A stretch of 64,000 bases of DNA from Lacrimispora xylanisolvens (GCF_002934545.1 NZ_PTJA01000010.1:164644-228643), one strand, 5' to 3'; shown: positions 1-8,596, numbered from the stretch's first letter. Notes: generated by a model from the sequence alone, not told the origin. Numbers and translations: made by a program.

Positions 1-1
1 G

Positions 2-667
2 GGCTATGAAGAGCCGGATAAAAACTGGGCAAACAGCACATTTGAATGCGCTCACCGGGTGAAGTTTGACCTGTTCCGCCGCTATGGTCTGATTGCAGCT
101 GCAGGAGACCGTCACCTTGCAGAATTCATGCCTGGAACCGATTATCTGAAAGATCCGGAAACGGTTAAATCCTGGAAATTCGGTCTCACCACCGTTGACT
201 GGAGAAAGAATGACTTAAAAGAACGTCTGGAAAAGAGCCGCCGTCTGGCTGACGGAGAACAGGAGATTGAGTTAAAACCGTCAGGAGAAGAAGGAATTCT
301 GTTAATTAAATCCTTATGCGGTCTCGAACGAACCATCAGTAATGTAAATATACCAAACTCTTTCTTACAGATTGCAAATCTGCCTAAAGATGCAGTTGTG
401 GAGACAAATGCAGTATTTAGCCGCGACAGCATTAAACCCGTAATCGCAGGTTCCATTCCTGAGGAAGTGCTGGAACTGATAAAACCCCACGTTGCAAATC
501 ATGAGCGCATTTTAAAAGCAGCTCTTACCTGCGACCGCACACTGGTTTATGAAGCTTTCTTAAGCGATCCTCTGGTAAAAGGCAGAGCAAGCGACGAAGA
601 AGTGAAAAAGCTGGCGGATGATATGATTGAAAATACCAGAATTTACTTGCCGGAAGGCTGGAATTAA
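2..667 (+). CDS. GH4 family glycosidase, C-terminal part (5' end outside window)
   Basis: The frame is open to the left edge, so only the last 221 codons are visible. The segment with His, Arg, Phe-Asp-Leu-Phe and the run AAGDRHLAEFMPG resembles the C-terminal half of NAD- and metal-dependent GH4 enzymes of the alpha-galactosidase/alpha-galacturonidase branch, which are cytoplasmic and cleave by an oxidation-elimination route. The NAD-binding N-terminus and metal-binding Cys are off the window, so substrate cannot be assigned. The GTG at 59 is internal and is not the true start. A perfect 15-bp stem-loop follows the stop. Family call fairly sure, specificity unknown. Confidence 0.7.
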   Translation, partial: GYEEPDKNWANSTFECAHRVKFDLFRRYGLIAAAGDRHLAEFMPGTDYLKDPETVKSWKFGLTTVDWRKNDLKERLEKSRRLADGEQEIELKPSGEEGILLIKSLCGLERTISNVNIPNSFLQIANLPKDAVVETNAVFSRDSIKPVIAGSIPEEVLELIKPHVANHERILKAALTCDRTLVYEAFLSDPLVKGRASDEEVKKLADDMIENTRIYLPEGWN

Positions 668-674
668 TGAATGA

Positions 675-715
675 GGAACATGGCCGCAGATAGTTTCACA
701 CTGCGGCCATGTTCC
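675..715. terminator. Long stem-loop between convergent genes
   Basis: Two perfect 15-base arms (675-689 and 701-715, centred on GGCCGCAG/CTGCGGCC) enclose an 11-base loop between the GH4 stop and the mccA stop. Neither strand has a proper U-run after the stem, so it is either a weak bidirectional terminator or a 3'-end stabiliser. Confidence 0.5.
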
Positions 716-730
716 TATCCAACTGCAAAA

Positions 731-1642
731 TCAGTCAAGGATATGCTTGCTGAAATACCGTTCTGCCCTGTCCGGCAGAATCACAGCAATCCGTCCGAAG
801 GTTATACTGTCTGCAAGTTTTCTGGCAGCCGCTAATGCAGCTCCAGATGAGGAACCTGCAAAAATGCCCTCATACCTGGCGATATTTTTCACCTCATCAA
901 ACGCCTCCGCATCACTAATTTTAATCACACGGTCAACAAGAGACATATCCATGGTATCAGCAACAAAATCATTGCCAATTCCCTCTATTTCGTAGTTTGC
1001 GTGTTCCCCTCCCCCCAGTGTGGAACCGATGGGATCCGCCAGTACTCCTTTTATCTCAGGATTCTGCTCTTTTAAATATTTCATAATACCCGTAAATGTA
1101 CCCCCGCTCCCTGCACCGGCAACCACATAATCCAAATTTCCATTTAGATCCCGATACAATTCCGGACCGGTAGTCTCATAATGAGCCAAAGGGTTTGCCA
1201 TATTTTTAAACTGTTCCAGGGTCACCGAATTGTGAATGCTCTTTCTCAGCTCTTCCGCTTTTCTTGTTGCACCAAGCATTCCTTCGTCCAATGGAGTCGA
1301 AATAATTTCTGCTCCCAGCGCTTTTAAAAGAATCTGTTTCTCCTGAGAGAATTTTTCTGGAATGACAAAGATAAGACGATACCCAAGATTAAGGGCAGCA
1401 AATGCGATACCAAGCCCTGTGTTCCCTGCTGTAGCTTCAATGATCGTATCTCCTGGTTTTAAGACTCCCCGCTTTTCTGCATCCTGGATCATATAGGTCC
1501 CGATCCGGTCCTTAACGCTTCCGGAAGGATTATAAAACTCCAGTTTTCCATAGATCTGCACCTTATCTGGAAATCCCAGATGATCCAGTCTGACAAGAGG
1601 CGTATTGCCAATTAGATCCTTCATAGAATCGTACAGACTCAT
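731..1642 (-). CDS. mccA: O-acetylserine-dependent cystathionine beta-synthase / cysteine synthase family
   Basis: PLP-dependent fold-type II enzyme of 303 residues, the usual length. It joins an activated serine with homocysteine (or sulfide) in the reverse transsulfuration route from methionine to cysteine. The PLP lysine lies in NPSGSVKDR (about K44) and the phosphate loop reads TAGNTG (71-76). TAGNTG and the following PEKFS are typical of MccA (YrhA of Bacillus) rather than CysK, which has TSGNTG. The frame extends upstream to 1795, but ATG 1642 is the better start: it overlaps the mccB stop as ATGA and begins with the family's MSLYDSMKDLIGNTPLVRL. The mccB-mccA order matches the ubiG-mccBA operon of clostridia. 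Last gene of the operon. Confidence 0.87.
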   Translation of the reverse strand: MSLYDSMKDLIGNTPLVRLDHLGFPDKVQIYGKLEFYNPSGSVKDRIGTYMIQDAEKRGVLKPGDTIIEATAGNTGLGIAFAALNLGYRLIFVIPEKFSQEKQILLKALGAEIISTPLDEGMLGATRKAEELRKSIHNSVTLEQFKNMANPLAHYETTGPELYRDLNGNLDYVVAGAGSGGTFTGIMKYLKEQNPEIKGVLADPIGSTLGGGEHANYEIEGIGNDFVADTMDMSLVDRVIKISDAEAFDEVKNIARYEGIFAGSSSGAALAAARKLADSITFGRIAVILPDRAERYFSKHILD

Positions 1643-2796
1643 TGTTTCGCCTCCCGGATTGCCTGTTCTAAGTCTGCGGCAAGATCCTTTCCATGTTCTA
1701 TTCCAACAGAAAGCCGGATAAGCCCATCTGTAATACCAACCTTTTCCCGAATCTCCCTTGGAATTGAGGCATGGGTCATGGTTGCTGGATGGCAAACCAA
1801 AGATTCCACACCCCCCAGACTTTCTGCCAGAGCAATCAATTTCAGGCTTTCAAAGAATCGATTGATACTGTATCCTTCCTTAAGTTCAAAAGATATCATA
1901 GCTCCCCCGTTCTTCGCCTGCTTCAAGTTTATATCATAGCCCTGTGCATCCGGAAGTCCGGGATAATAAACCGTTTTTACTGCTTCATGTTCTTTTAATA
2001 ATTTTGCAAGCTCCACAGCATTTTCCACATGCCGGTCCATTCTGACACTCAGAGTTTTGATGCTGCGGATCAGCAGGAATGAATCAAATGGCTGCAGTAC
2101 TCCCCCTGTCGCATTCTGAATGAAATGAAGCCTTTCTCCAAGTTCTTTTGACCGGACCACAACAAGGCCGGCAATTAAGTCACTGTGGCCTCCAAGATAT
2201 TTAGTCGCCGAATGAAGGACAATATCAGCTCCCAGTTCCAGTGGACGTTGGATATAAGGAGTCATAAATGTGTTGTCAACTACCAGCAATGCTTCCCTTT
2301 TTTTCACAAGTTCCGCCACGGCTTTTATATCTGTTACTGTCAGAAGAGGGTTTGCCGGACTCTCTATAAGAACTGCTTTTACATCCGGAGTGAGTGCCTG
2401 GGAAAGTGCCGTAAGGTCTGTGGTATCAGCGATGGTATAGGAAAATCCAAAATTCTGAAAGACCTTATCCAGAACGCGGAAAGTACCCCCATAGACGTTG
2501 CTTGATATAACAATTCTATCGCCGCTTTTAAAAAGACTTAGTACCGCAGTAATAGCAGCCATTCCAGAAGCAAAGGCAAATCCTGATTCTCCATTTTCCA
2601 GTTCTGCAATCAACAATTCCAGTGCCTCGCGTGTAGGATTTCCCGTACGTGAATATTCATATCCTCTGTTTTTTCCCAATCCATCCTGCATATACGTTGA
2701 TGTTTGATAGATCGGAGTATTTACCGCACCGGTTCGTTCATCTCCATAGATACCTCCATGAATCAGAGCTGACTCTATATACTCATAATTTTTCAT
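1639..2796 (-). CDS. mccB: Cystathionine gamma-lyase / homocysteine gamma-lyase family (Cys/Met metabolism PLP enzyme)
   Basis: A 385-residue fold-type I PLP enzyme. The PLP lysine is about K199 in SATKYLGGHSD, and the SRTGNPT motif (49-55) and AFASGMAA are also present. It would cleave cystathionine to cysteine, or homocysteine to sulfide. A cystathionine gamma-synthase role cannot be excluded from sequence, but immediate coupling to mccA favours reverse transsulfuration. AGGAGGT lies just upstream of ATG 2796. The gap to the upstream ABC ATPase gene is only 30 bases, so the importer and these enzymes should share a transcript. Confidence 0.85.
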   Translation of the reverse strand: MKNYEYIESALIHGGIYGDERTGAVNTPIYQTSTYMQDGLGKNRGYEYSRTGNPTREALELLIAELENGESGFAFASGMAAITAVLSLFKSGDRIVISSNVYGGTFRVLDKVFQNFGFSYTIADTTDLTALSQALTPDVKAVLIESPANPLLTVTDIKAVAELVKKREALLVVDNTFMTPYIQRPLELGADIVLHSATKYLGGHSDLIAGLVVVRSKELGERLHFIQNATGGVLQPFDSFLLIRSIKTLSVRMDRHVENAVELAKLLKEHEAVKTVYYPGLPDAQGYDINLKQAKNGGAMISFELKEGYSINRFFESLKLIALAESLGGVESLVCHPATMTHASIPREIREKVGITDGLIRLSVGIEHGKDLAADLEQAIREAKQ

Positions 2797-2826
2797 GATA
2801 AGACCTCCTATTAATGAAATAATTTA

Positions 2827-3612
2827 TTAAATATTATATTCCACTTGTGGTATGGTACTGGCAAGATGAAGTTTTTCCAGTATGCTGCTGCGCATTACCA
2901 TAAAGTCCTGGCTATTCTTCTGCCTGGGCCTTGGTAGTGAAATATTAATTATTTCACTTATTTTTCCGGGGCGGGGAGACATGATCACGACCCTGTCACT
3001 CAAATACAACGCTTCCTCTACATCATGTGTTACCAAAATCATAGTCGTCTCATTTTTCTTCCACAGTTCCAGGATCTTATCCTGAAGATCCGCCCTTGTA
3101 AAAGCATCAAGAGCTCCCATTGGCTCATCTAAGAGCAATGCCACAGGATGATTGATCAATGATCTCGCAATGGCTACACGCTGGGCCATGCCTCCTGAAA
3201 TCTGATGAGGAAACACTTCTTCAAACCCGTCAAGCCCGATCATGTTAATATATTGGGCAATTTCATTTTTATGCTTCTTATACACCCCTCTCGCCTTAAG
3301 TCCTGTGGCTATGTTCTTCTCGACCGTCAGCCATGGAAAAAGACTGCCTTGCTGGAACACATATCCCCGGTCAGGATGTGGCCCCTTTATCTCCTCTCCT
3401 TCCAGTGTGATTACTCCGGATTCAGGTACATCTAACCCTGCCAAAAGACGCAGTAGTGTGGTTTTACCACATCCAGAGGGGCCAATGATGGATAGAAACT
3501 CCCCCCGTCTGATAGAAAGATTAATATCTTTAAGAGCATCCACCGTATGATTGTTGGCATCTACATAAGTACGGTCTACTGATTTTATTTCCATAAGTAT
3601 TTCATTGCTCAT
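2827..3612 (-). CDS. ABC transporter ATP-binding protein, SsuB/TauB/ThiZ type
   Basis: A 261-residue nucleotide-binding subunit for a sulfonate/nitrate/taurine-class importer. Walker A is GPSGCGKT (44-51), the Q-loop is FQQGSLFPW (86-94), the signature is ISGGMAQRVA, Walker B is ALLLDEP, and the H-loop is VTHD. ATG 3612 overlaps the permease stop as ATGA, preceded by AAAGGGGG; the extra upstream residues in the frame are not needed. It pairs with the permease and binding protein directly upstream. The substrate is unknown; organosulfur compounds are a reasonable inference from the linked mccBA genes. Confidence 0.88.
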   Translation of the reverse strand: MSNEILMEIKSVDRTYVDANNHTVDALKDINLSIRRGEFLSIIGPSGCGKTTLLRLLAGLDVPESGVITLEGEEIKGPHPDRGYVFQQGSLFPWLTVEKNIATGLKARGVYKKHKNEIAQYINMIGLDGFEEVFPHQISGGMAQRVAIARSLINHPVALLLDEPMGALDAFTRADLQDKILELWKKNETTMILVTHDVEEALYLSDRVVIMSPRPGKISEIINISLPRPRQKNSQDFMVMRSSILEKLHLASTIPQVEYNI

Positions 3613-4610
3613 TTTACCAGCCCCCTTTGCCACCGCAGAACACGGTTTTGTATGAAACCAATTCCCTTCATGATGGAGGAAAACAGCACTGCCATCACAA
3701 TAATAGCTGCAAACACCTTATAATAAGCAGACCATACTTTTGATGCGTTGATGTAATAGCCAAGTCCTCCTGGCTGCCCCATCATCTCAGACATGACCAG
3801 GGTCGTGAAGGCAAAACCATTTGCCGTTGAAATACCTGTAAAAATCTGGGGCATTGCATGAGGGATTGCCACATGAAAGACCAGATACGGCGTTTTTGCC
3901 CCAAGGGTCCTGGCAACTTCGAAATGCACCTTTGGCGTACTTGCGATCCCCTGTGCCGTTAAAAATGCAACGGGAAACCAGGCGCAGATGACGATGAGAA
4001 ATGCAGCCGCAGAGAAAGGATTGGGAAAAAGAGTCAGCGCAAAGGGCATCCATGCTACTGCCGGTATGACTCCCGTAATCTTTAAAACCGGATACACCCA
4101 GTAATAGACCTTTGGGAACCAGCCTATTAAAATCCCGGTTCCTACACCAAACACGACACCAGATACGAACCCTACCGTAAAAAGTCGAAGGGAGTACAGA
4201 GTATTCTGAAAAATATAATCTCCCTCCATAAGAAACGACTCTATAATTTTAGTAGGTCCCGGAAAAAAAGGCTGAGGCAAAAGCAAAAGCTTCGTACCCA
4301 AAATATCCCACAATGCCAATGCTAACCCCATCGCCAGGCGAAATGGGACACGGCTTAAATATCTTTCCCTTAATTCCCCACGAAAAAATGAGTAAACTCC
4401 AATTGCCCCATAGAGAAATATAAGTCCGGCCAGCACCAGCCGGTATGCCTGATCGCCCGTAAGACTGACCGAATTGCTGACTGCATAGGATTTTATTTCA
4501 ACAGATGCAGCCTGGGGAAAAAACAAATTAACCAGTACTGCGGCAAAAAATCCCGCAATAGAGACCAGAGTCAGTAAAAAGTATTTTTTTAAAAATTGAA
4601 TCTTATTCAT
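3609..4610 (-). CDS. ABC transporter permease, SsuC/TauC type
   Basis: A 333-residue membrane protein with a BPD_transp_1-type domain. Two extra N-terminal membrane segments (about residues 10-35 and 55-75) precede the conserved five-to-six-helix core, making it longer than the usual 250-270 residue SsuC. The coupling-helix region reads EVARTLGAKTPYLVFHVAIPHAMPQI. Start at ATG 4610 is set by GGAGGAGGA about 7 bases upstream. It would form the membrane channel for the downstream ATPase and upstream binding lipoprotein. Confidence 0.87.
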   Translation of the reverse strand: MNKIQFLKKYFLLTLVSIAGFFAAVLVNLFFPQAASVEIKSYAVSNSVSLTGDQAYRLVLAGLIFLYGAIGVYSFFRGELRERYLSRVPFRLAMGLALALWDILGTKLLLLPQPFFPGPTKIIESFLMEGDYIFQNTLYSLRLFTVGFVSGVVFGVGTGILIGWFPKVYYWVYPVLKITGVIPAVAWMPFALTLFPNPFSAAAFLIVICAWFPVAFLTAQGIASTPKVHFEVARTLGAKTPYLVFHVAIPHAMPQIFTGISTANGFAFTTLVMSEMMGQPGGLGYYINASKVWSAYYKVFAAIIVMAVLFSSIMKGIGFIQNRVLRWQRGLVK

Positions 4611-4643
4611 CCTTCTATCCTCCTCCAAAAGCATATTGTATAC

Positions 4644-5681
4644 TTATTTCACTTCTACCTTCTGGTATATCTGATCTGCAAATGCGTCTGCATCATCTGT
4701 TTTAAGATATCCGATGTTTTTAAGCTCCGTTACAAAATACTTAACATCTTCTGCAACGTGGGAACCTCCCGACTCCCGCTCCTTTATTGTGGGATACGCA
4801 TAGCTGACTACAAGTTTTTCTGCCAGTTCTTTATCATCAATGGCAGAGTATTTTTTATCAGAGATAATGGAAACGGCTTCCTTGGGGTTTTCAGCTATCC
4901 AGTTCTGGGCCTTTCTATAAGCACTTAACAGAGCAGATATCTTTTCTGGTTCAGAATCCAGAACTTTGGAAGAAGCATAGAGAAAGCAGCAGTATTTCCC
5001 TGCAAACGCAGGATCTGTGGATAAATCGAATACTACCCGATAATCTCCGCTCTTTTCTGCGATGGATCCAAGAGGATCCCAAAGTGCAGCAACATCTACC
5101 TCACCGCTTTTTGCAGCTTCCAGTTCCAGATTCCCGTCTGAATAAGGCAGGAATGTAACATCTCCATCCTGTGGTTTTGCTGAGATACCGGCCTTTTCCA
5201 GCCACAGACTGGCTACCTGGTGGGGAGTTCCTCCAACTTCATCGATTGCAATTTTCTTACCTTTAAAGTCTTCTACCGTTTTGATTGGAGAATCCTTTGG
5301 AACAACAAATTTAATACAGCCATTGTGCAGACCATCCACGACCTTTACTTTAACTCCCTCCTCAATGGAAGGAAAAAATTGAAAGTCTCCGTTTACAATT
5401 GGAATTGTGCCATTATTCAGTCCGATCTTACGTGTTTCACTATCTGCAGATATTAAGTTTACGTCAAACCCCTCCTCTGCAAAGAATCCTTTTTCATAAG
5501 CAATGTAGATAGGAGCACCGCAAAGAGCACCGTCTTTTCCAGGAATGTCAATTTTTCCATATTTGTATTGCGTCGTTCCTTCTGACGTATTGGAAGCATT
5601 CTTAGAACCACATGCCGTGACCCCTAATGCAAGGGCCAGAAAAAGTGCAAAAATACCAAAATCCTTCTTTCTTGTTATCAT
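4644..5681 (-). CDS. ABC transporter substrate-binding lipoprotein, NMT1/SsuA-like
   Basis: A 345-residue periplasmic-binding-protein-like lipoprotein. A short basic N-terminus and hydrophobic stretch end in a lipobox V-T-A-C, followed by GSKN. The mature part follows the NMT1/ThiY/SsuA pattern (GAPIYIAYEKGFFAEEGFDV near the N-terminus; VEDFKGKKIAIDEVGG; later VDVAALWDPLG). Such proteins deliver sulfonates, taurine, nitrate or thiamin pyrimidine. No residue here decides the ligand. Start ATG 5681 has AAAGGAGG at good spacing and lies 1 base after the ATPase stop at 5683. Confidence 0.87.
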   Translation of the reverse strand: MITRKKDFGIFALFLALALGVTACGSKNASNTSEGTTQYKYGKIDIPGKDGALCGAPIYIAYEKGFFAEEGFDVNLISADSETRKIGLNNGTIPIVNGDFQFFPSIEEGVKVKVVDGLHNGCIKFVVPKDSPIKTVEDFKGKKIAIDEVGGTPHQVASLWLEKAGISAKPQDGDVTFLPYSDGNLELEAAKSGEVDVAALWDPLGSIAEKSGDYRVVFDLSTDPAFAGKYCCFLYASSKVLDSEPEKISALLSAYRKAQNWIAENPKEAVSIISDKKYSAIDDKELAEKLVVSYAYPTIKERESGGSHVAEDVKYFVTELKNIGYLKTDDADAFADQIYQKVEVK

Positions 5682-5682
5682 A

Positions 5683-6435
5683 CTAAATTTCCTCCTTTTT
5701 TCCCCTCTCTGAGGCATTTAAATATACATCTGCAGCTGAAGCCAAAAAATCTTTATGTCTGCTATTTTCCTGGCACAAAGACAGTCGGCCTTTTTCCATT
5801 AGAAAAGTCCTGCTGCCAAAGTCCAGAACCTCCAGCTCATGAGTGACCATAATAATTCCCGTTCCATTTTCTGCTATTTCTTTTAACAATTTCATGATCT
5901 CCAGCGTTGTTTCTGCATCCAGATCACCGGTAGGCTCATCGGCAAGCAAATAGTCCGGATTATTGATCAGGGCTCTTGCAATGGCAACCCTCTTTAATTC
6001 TCCTCCGGAAAGGTGCTTTGGATATACATCAGATAAATGAGATATCCCGGTTTGTTTCAGTCTTAACCATGCCGGCTCCATTGAATTTTTTCCTCTGTTC
6101 CATAAATGAAAGGGTATTCTCACATTATCAAGCACGTTCAGGCTGGACAGTGCGCAGCTGCCTTGAGGAACATACCCTATTTTTGAATTGCGAAACGCCG
6201 ATGCTTCATGATCCTTCATGGAAAAGATGTTGTTTCCATCTATCTCAATTTCTCCAGAGGTGGGAGTCAGCAGACCTGCAGCCATATTAAGCAATGTGCT
6301 CTTTCCGCTTCCGGAACGACCTATGATATTAATAAAATCCCCTTTATCCAGACTAAGATTTACCTCATTGACCGCTTTAAATAATTCCTTTTTTCTTGCA
6401 TACTCTTTGGTCACTTTTTTTAATTCAATGGCCAT
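5683..6435 (-). CDS. ABC transporter ATP-binding protein, LolD/MacB type
   Basis: A 250-residue ATPase of the MacB/LolD/FtsE class. Walker A is GRSGSGKS (39-46), the signature is HLSGGELKRVAIARAL (141-156), Walker B with D-loop is LLADEPTGDLD, and the H-loop is MVTHE. This class pairs with FtsX-like permeases and drives mechanotransmission or lipoprotein/peptide export rather than classical import, so it belongs with the upstream FtsX-like gene, 1 base away, and not with the Ssu-like importer. RBS AGAAGGAG. Finding both classes in one transcript is unusual. Confidence 0.88.
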   Translation of the reverse strand: MAIELKKVTKEYARKKELFKAVNEVNLSLDKGDFINIIGRSGSGKSTLLNMAAGLLTPTSGEIEIDGNNIFSMKDHEASAFRNSKIGYVPQGSCALSSLNVLDNVRIPFHLWNRGKNSMEPAWLRLKQTGISHLSDVYPKHLSGGELKRVAIARALINNPDYLLADEPTGDLDAETTLEIMKLLKEIAENGTGIIMVTHELEVLDFGSRTFLMEKGRLSLCQENSRHKDFLASAADVYLNASERGKKEEI

Positions 6436-6436
6436 T

Positions 6437-7657
6437 TTATTCTCCTTCTCTTATCAAAACACAGGTTTCTGTCCTGCTCACCTTTCCCGCAGAATATATG
6501 GCTGCAAGGGGACCAGCTGCAATTGCGAGAACAAGATTACCCGCCAGCAGGCGTATGGAAGACATTAAATCCGGGAGCAGATAAGGGAGATGCAGCGACT
6601 CCCCAATGTATGTACTGAATGGAAAAACAACCAGCGAGGCCAGGAAAGCCCCCAGTACTCCTCCAAGTATGCTGATCATCAGGGATTCCGTCAGTACAAT
6701 TTTGCATAATTTCACTCTGGCAGCTCCCAGAGAACGTAAGAGCGCAAACTCTTTCTTCCTGCCATTCATAATAACAGTGAACATCACTGCCAGAACAAAT
6801 ACCGCTATGATCCAAAGAGCGCAGGCAACTGTATTAACAAAAGTGATCAGAACAGAGATCTGATTTGCTGCAGAGAGAAACATATTTTTTGATTTTACTA
6901 TGCTGATTCCTGATACCTGGCGCCTGATATTGGTCGTTACGGTATCCACATCATAGCCCTTCTTAAGCTTCACCAGTACAGTAGAAATTGATTGATCAAT
7001 GTCTGTGCCATAAACATTAACGCTCAGATTCATTCCCGTTTTTTTTGCTCCCTCTAACAACATCCTCATAGTATCCATATTGGCATATATGGAATAATCC
7101 ATGCCCGTAGAAGTTTTTTCAAGCTGTGCTGCAACCGGGTAGGTGTCGTTAAAAAACTTTAAGGTTCTGCTGTCATTTATTACAATATCACTGCCTGCAA
7201 TCAGCTGTCCGGTCTCCAGCTTTCTGCCATATACTTTTGTAATCCATGGCTTTATTACAAAATCTGAGTCCGGATCAAACCCAATTACCTGAACCGGAAC
7301 CGAACAGCAGGCTGCGGAAAGAGTGGATAAATACAATTGGGGCGATACCTCCTCAACTCCCTGTATCTCCTTAATCTGTTGTTCCATTGACCGGTCAAAA
7401 TAAAAACGGCTGGGCTCCCCGGAAAGAATAATTCCTTCATACTGTGATTCATGTTCAAGCGGCACCACCGCCAGATCTGCTCCAAGCCGGTTCTTTAAGC
7501 TGTATAACCCGTTTTTCAGGCTCTGTGACAAGATGGCGCCTCCATACATGGTAAAGGAAAGCACGGCTACAACCATCACAAGACAGACAGTTCGGAAAGG
7601 ATTACTACGCAGATTATTCTTTGACAGCTGCCTGGTGGTCAGAGGTTTCAGGCCCAT
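6437..7657 (-). CDS. ABC transporter permease, FtsX/MacB family
   Basis: A 406-residue permease in the MacB layout: one N-terminal transmembrane helix (about 20-45), a large extracytoplasmic domain, then three helices in the C-terminal FtsX domain (about 270-395). The cytosolic coupling motif reads RKKEFALLRSLGAARVKL. AGGAGG sits 9 bases before ATG 7657. The 5' end overlaps the DUF4418 gene by 44 bases, implying coupled translation. Substrate unknown; it may act as a partner exporter or signalling device for the downstream binding protein. Confidence 0.85.
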   Translation of the reverse strand: MGLKPLTTRQLSKNNLRSNPFRTVCLVMVVAVLSFTMYGGAILSQSLKNGLYSLKNRLGADLAVVPLEHESQYEGIILSGEPSRFYFDRSMEQQIKEIQGVEEVSPQLYLSTLSAACCSVPVQVIGFDPDSDFVIKPWITKVYGRKLETGQLIAGSDIVINDSRTLKFFNDTYPVAAQLEKTSTGMDYSIYANMDTMRMLLEGAKKTGMNLSVNVYGTDIDQSISTVLVKLKKGYDVDTVTTNIRRQVSGISIVKSKNMFLSAANQISVLITFVNTVACALWIIAVFVLAVMFTVIMNGRKKEFALLRSLGAARVKLCKIVLTESLMISILGGVLGAFLASLVVFPFSTYIGESLHLPYLLPDLMSSIRLLAGNLVLAIAAGPLAAIYSAGKVSRTETCVLIREGE

Positions 7658-8147
7658 ATGGTCTTCCTCCTATCCTGTTTGTTTTATATAGATTGATTCC
7701 ATTCATAACAGAACAAACAATTACCGAGACACTAATAATAACCAGTGCAGGAAGAGTCAGTGAACGGCAATCCATTCGTGTGCTGCCGCAAACTCCTATC
7801 AGAATCGTGGGAAACAGCAACGATAAGATCCCACTTAGTCCAATTGCTGCATTCAGTCCAAAACGTGTCTGCCTACTGTCAAAAAGAGTTAATAAAAATC
7901 CTTCAAATGCTATCAGCAATCCCACCCCAAGCTCTGCCCTTGCGGTCCAATGACATTTCATGGAAGTAGTTTCTTTCATATTTCCCATGTGAGGTTCACT
8001 CATATCCTTGTTTTTCTCTGAACCAGTTTTTGTTGCTTCTTCGCCGAACTCCGTAATCCTGCAAACCGGAAAAATCGTTTGTGGCCCCAGTGCAATCAGT
8101 AACCCTAAAGCTAAAAAAACTATTCCAGAAACTAATCTATTTTTCAC
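7614..8147 (-). CDS. DUF4418 family membrane protein
   Basis: A 177-residue protein with four predicted hydrophobic helices (about 5-25, 74-92, 99-118 and 131-152). The family hallmarks are visible: FPVC near residue 28 and a CHWTARAELGVG block before helix 2, with an insert of charged residues between them. Function is not established; the paired cysteines in the two motifs could bind metal or be redox active (inference). The start is GTG 8147 with GAGG 8 bases upstream. First long gene of the sulfur/ABC operon. Confidence 0.72.
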   Translation of the reverse strand: MKNRLVSGIVFLALGLLIALGPQTIFPVCRITEFGEEATKTGSEKNKDMSEPHMGNMKETTSMKCHWTARAELGVGLLIAFEGFLLTLFDSRQTRFGLNAAIGLSGILSLLFPTILIGVCGSTRMDCRSLTLPALVIISVSVIVCSVMNGINLYKTNRIGGRPYGPETSDHQAAVKE

Positions 8148-8241
8148 ACTATATCCTCTCTAAACTGAAAGGCACATACCAAAGAAAAACCCCTTTGTAC
8201 CTGCCATCTGCCAGCTGGTTTCATTGTAGAAACAAATGCTG

Positions 8242-8310
8242 TCATGGTATTCCAAGCAGACAAATATAGCGTATGATGCGCTTCCCCTTAAAATAAAACC
8301 ATATTTTCAT
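8242..8310 (-). CDS. Possible 22-codon leader ORF of the sulfur/ABC operon
   Basis: ATG 8310 is preceded by GAGGGA at good spacing and opens 22 codons (MKIWFYFKGKRIIRYI then CLLGIP) ending at TGA 8242. A second and third overlapping frame remain open through to the start of the DUF4418 gene. It may be a leader peptide, a frameshifted remnant of a small gene, or chance. One cysteine codon is present, too few for a classical cysteine attenuator. Confidence 0.25.
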   Translation of the reverse strand: MKIWFYFKGKRIIRYICLLGIP

Positions 8311-8332
8311 CTCATATCCCTCATATACAGAA

Positions 8333-8374
8333 ATAAAAAAAGGCAGCCCGGATAATTCTGTTCCGGACTGCCTT
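8333..8374 (-). terminator. Rho-independent terminator of the Cys-rich microgene
   Basis: On the minus strand a 13-pair GC-rich stem (AAGGCAGTCCGGA against TCCGGGCTGCCTT, one G-U pair) with a nine-base loop is followed by seven U residues. It lies about 30 bases after the stop at 8404 and before the leader of the next operon, so it isolates the microgene. Confidence 0.85.
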
Positions 8375-8403
8375 ATGTGGCATTCGCAAGAAAAAAATTC
8401 GAC

Positions 8404-8514
8404 TTATCCGTCAGAAATACAATATTTAACCATAGCAAAACAAGGCATACAGCAACACTGAATGCCCATAACAAAATAAGTAGTACAATAACCTGTAAAT
8501 ACTCTGTTTTCCAT
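8404..8514 (-). CDS. 36-residue cysteine-rich peptide, unknown function
   Basis: The ORF encodes 36 residues with six cysteines (positions 10, 20, 21, 22, 25, 32). The core is hydrophobic, reading YFVMGIQCCCMPCFAMVKYC, with charged ends. AAAGGAG lies 8 bases before ATG. A consensus promoter (TTGACA, 17-base spacer, TATAAT) sits about 55 bases upstream, and a strong terminator lies about 30 bases downstream, so it is a self-contained transcription unit. It could be a metal-binding or membrane-inserted peptide, or the precursor of a modified peptide, but no maturation enzyme is adjacent. I do not recognise the family. Confidence 0.55.
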   Translation of the reverse strand: MENRVFTGYCTTYFVMGIQCCCMPCFAMVKYCISDG

Positions 8515-8567
8515 AGTTAAATTCTCCTTTCCTGCGTAATACCTCTTTACATACTAGATTTATATGT

Positions 8568-8596
8568 ATTATATGTATCAATATTCCTCTTGTCAA
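8568..8596 (-). promoter_or_regulatory. Consensus sigma-A promoter for the Cys-rich microgene
   Basis: On the minus strand TTGACA (8596-8591), exactly 17 bases, then TATAAT (8573-8568): a perfect match in both hexamers and spacing, rare among natural promoters. Expected start near 8561, about 47 bases before ATG 8514. This implies strong, largely constitutive transcription. Confidence 0.85.

Noticed and set aside
8148..8332. Known riboswitch (SAM, TPP, purine) or T-box in the sulfur operon leader
   Set aside because: A GTTTCTAC stretch recalls the purine riboswitch J2/3 segment, but the flanking P2/P3 loops do not fit; no S-box or T-box core was found.
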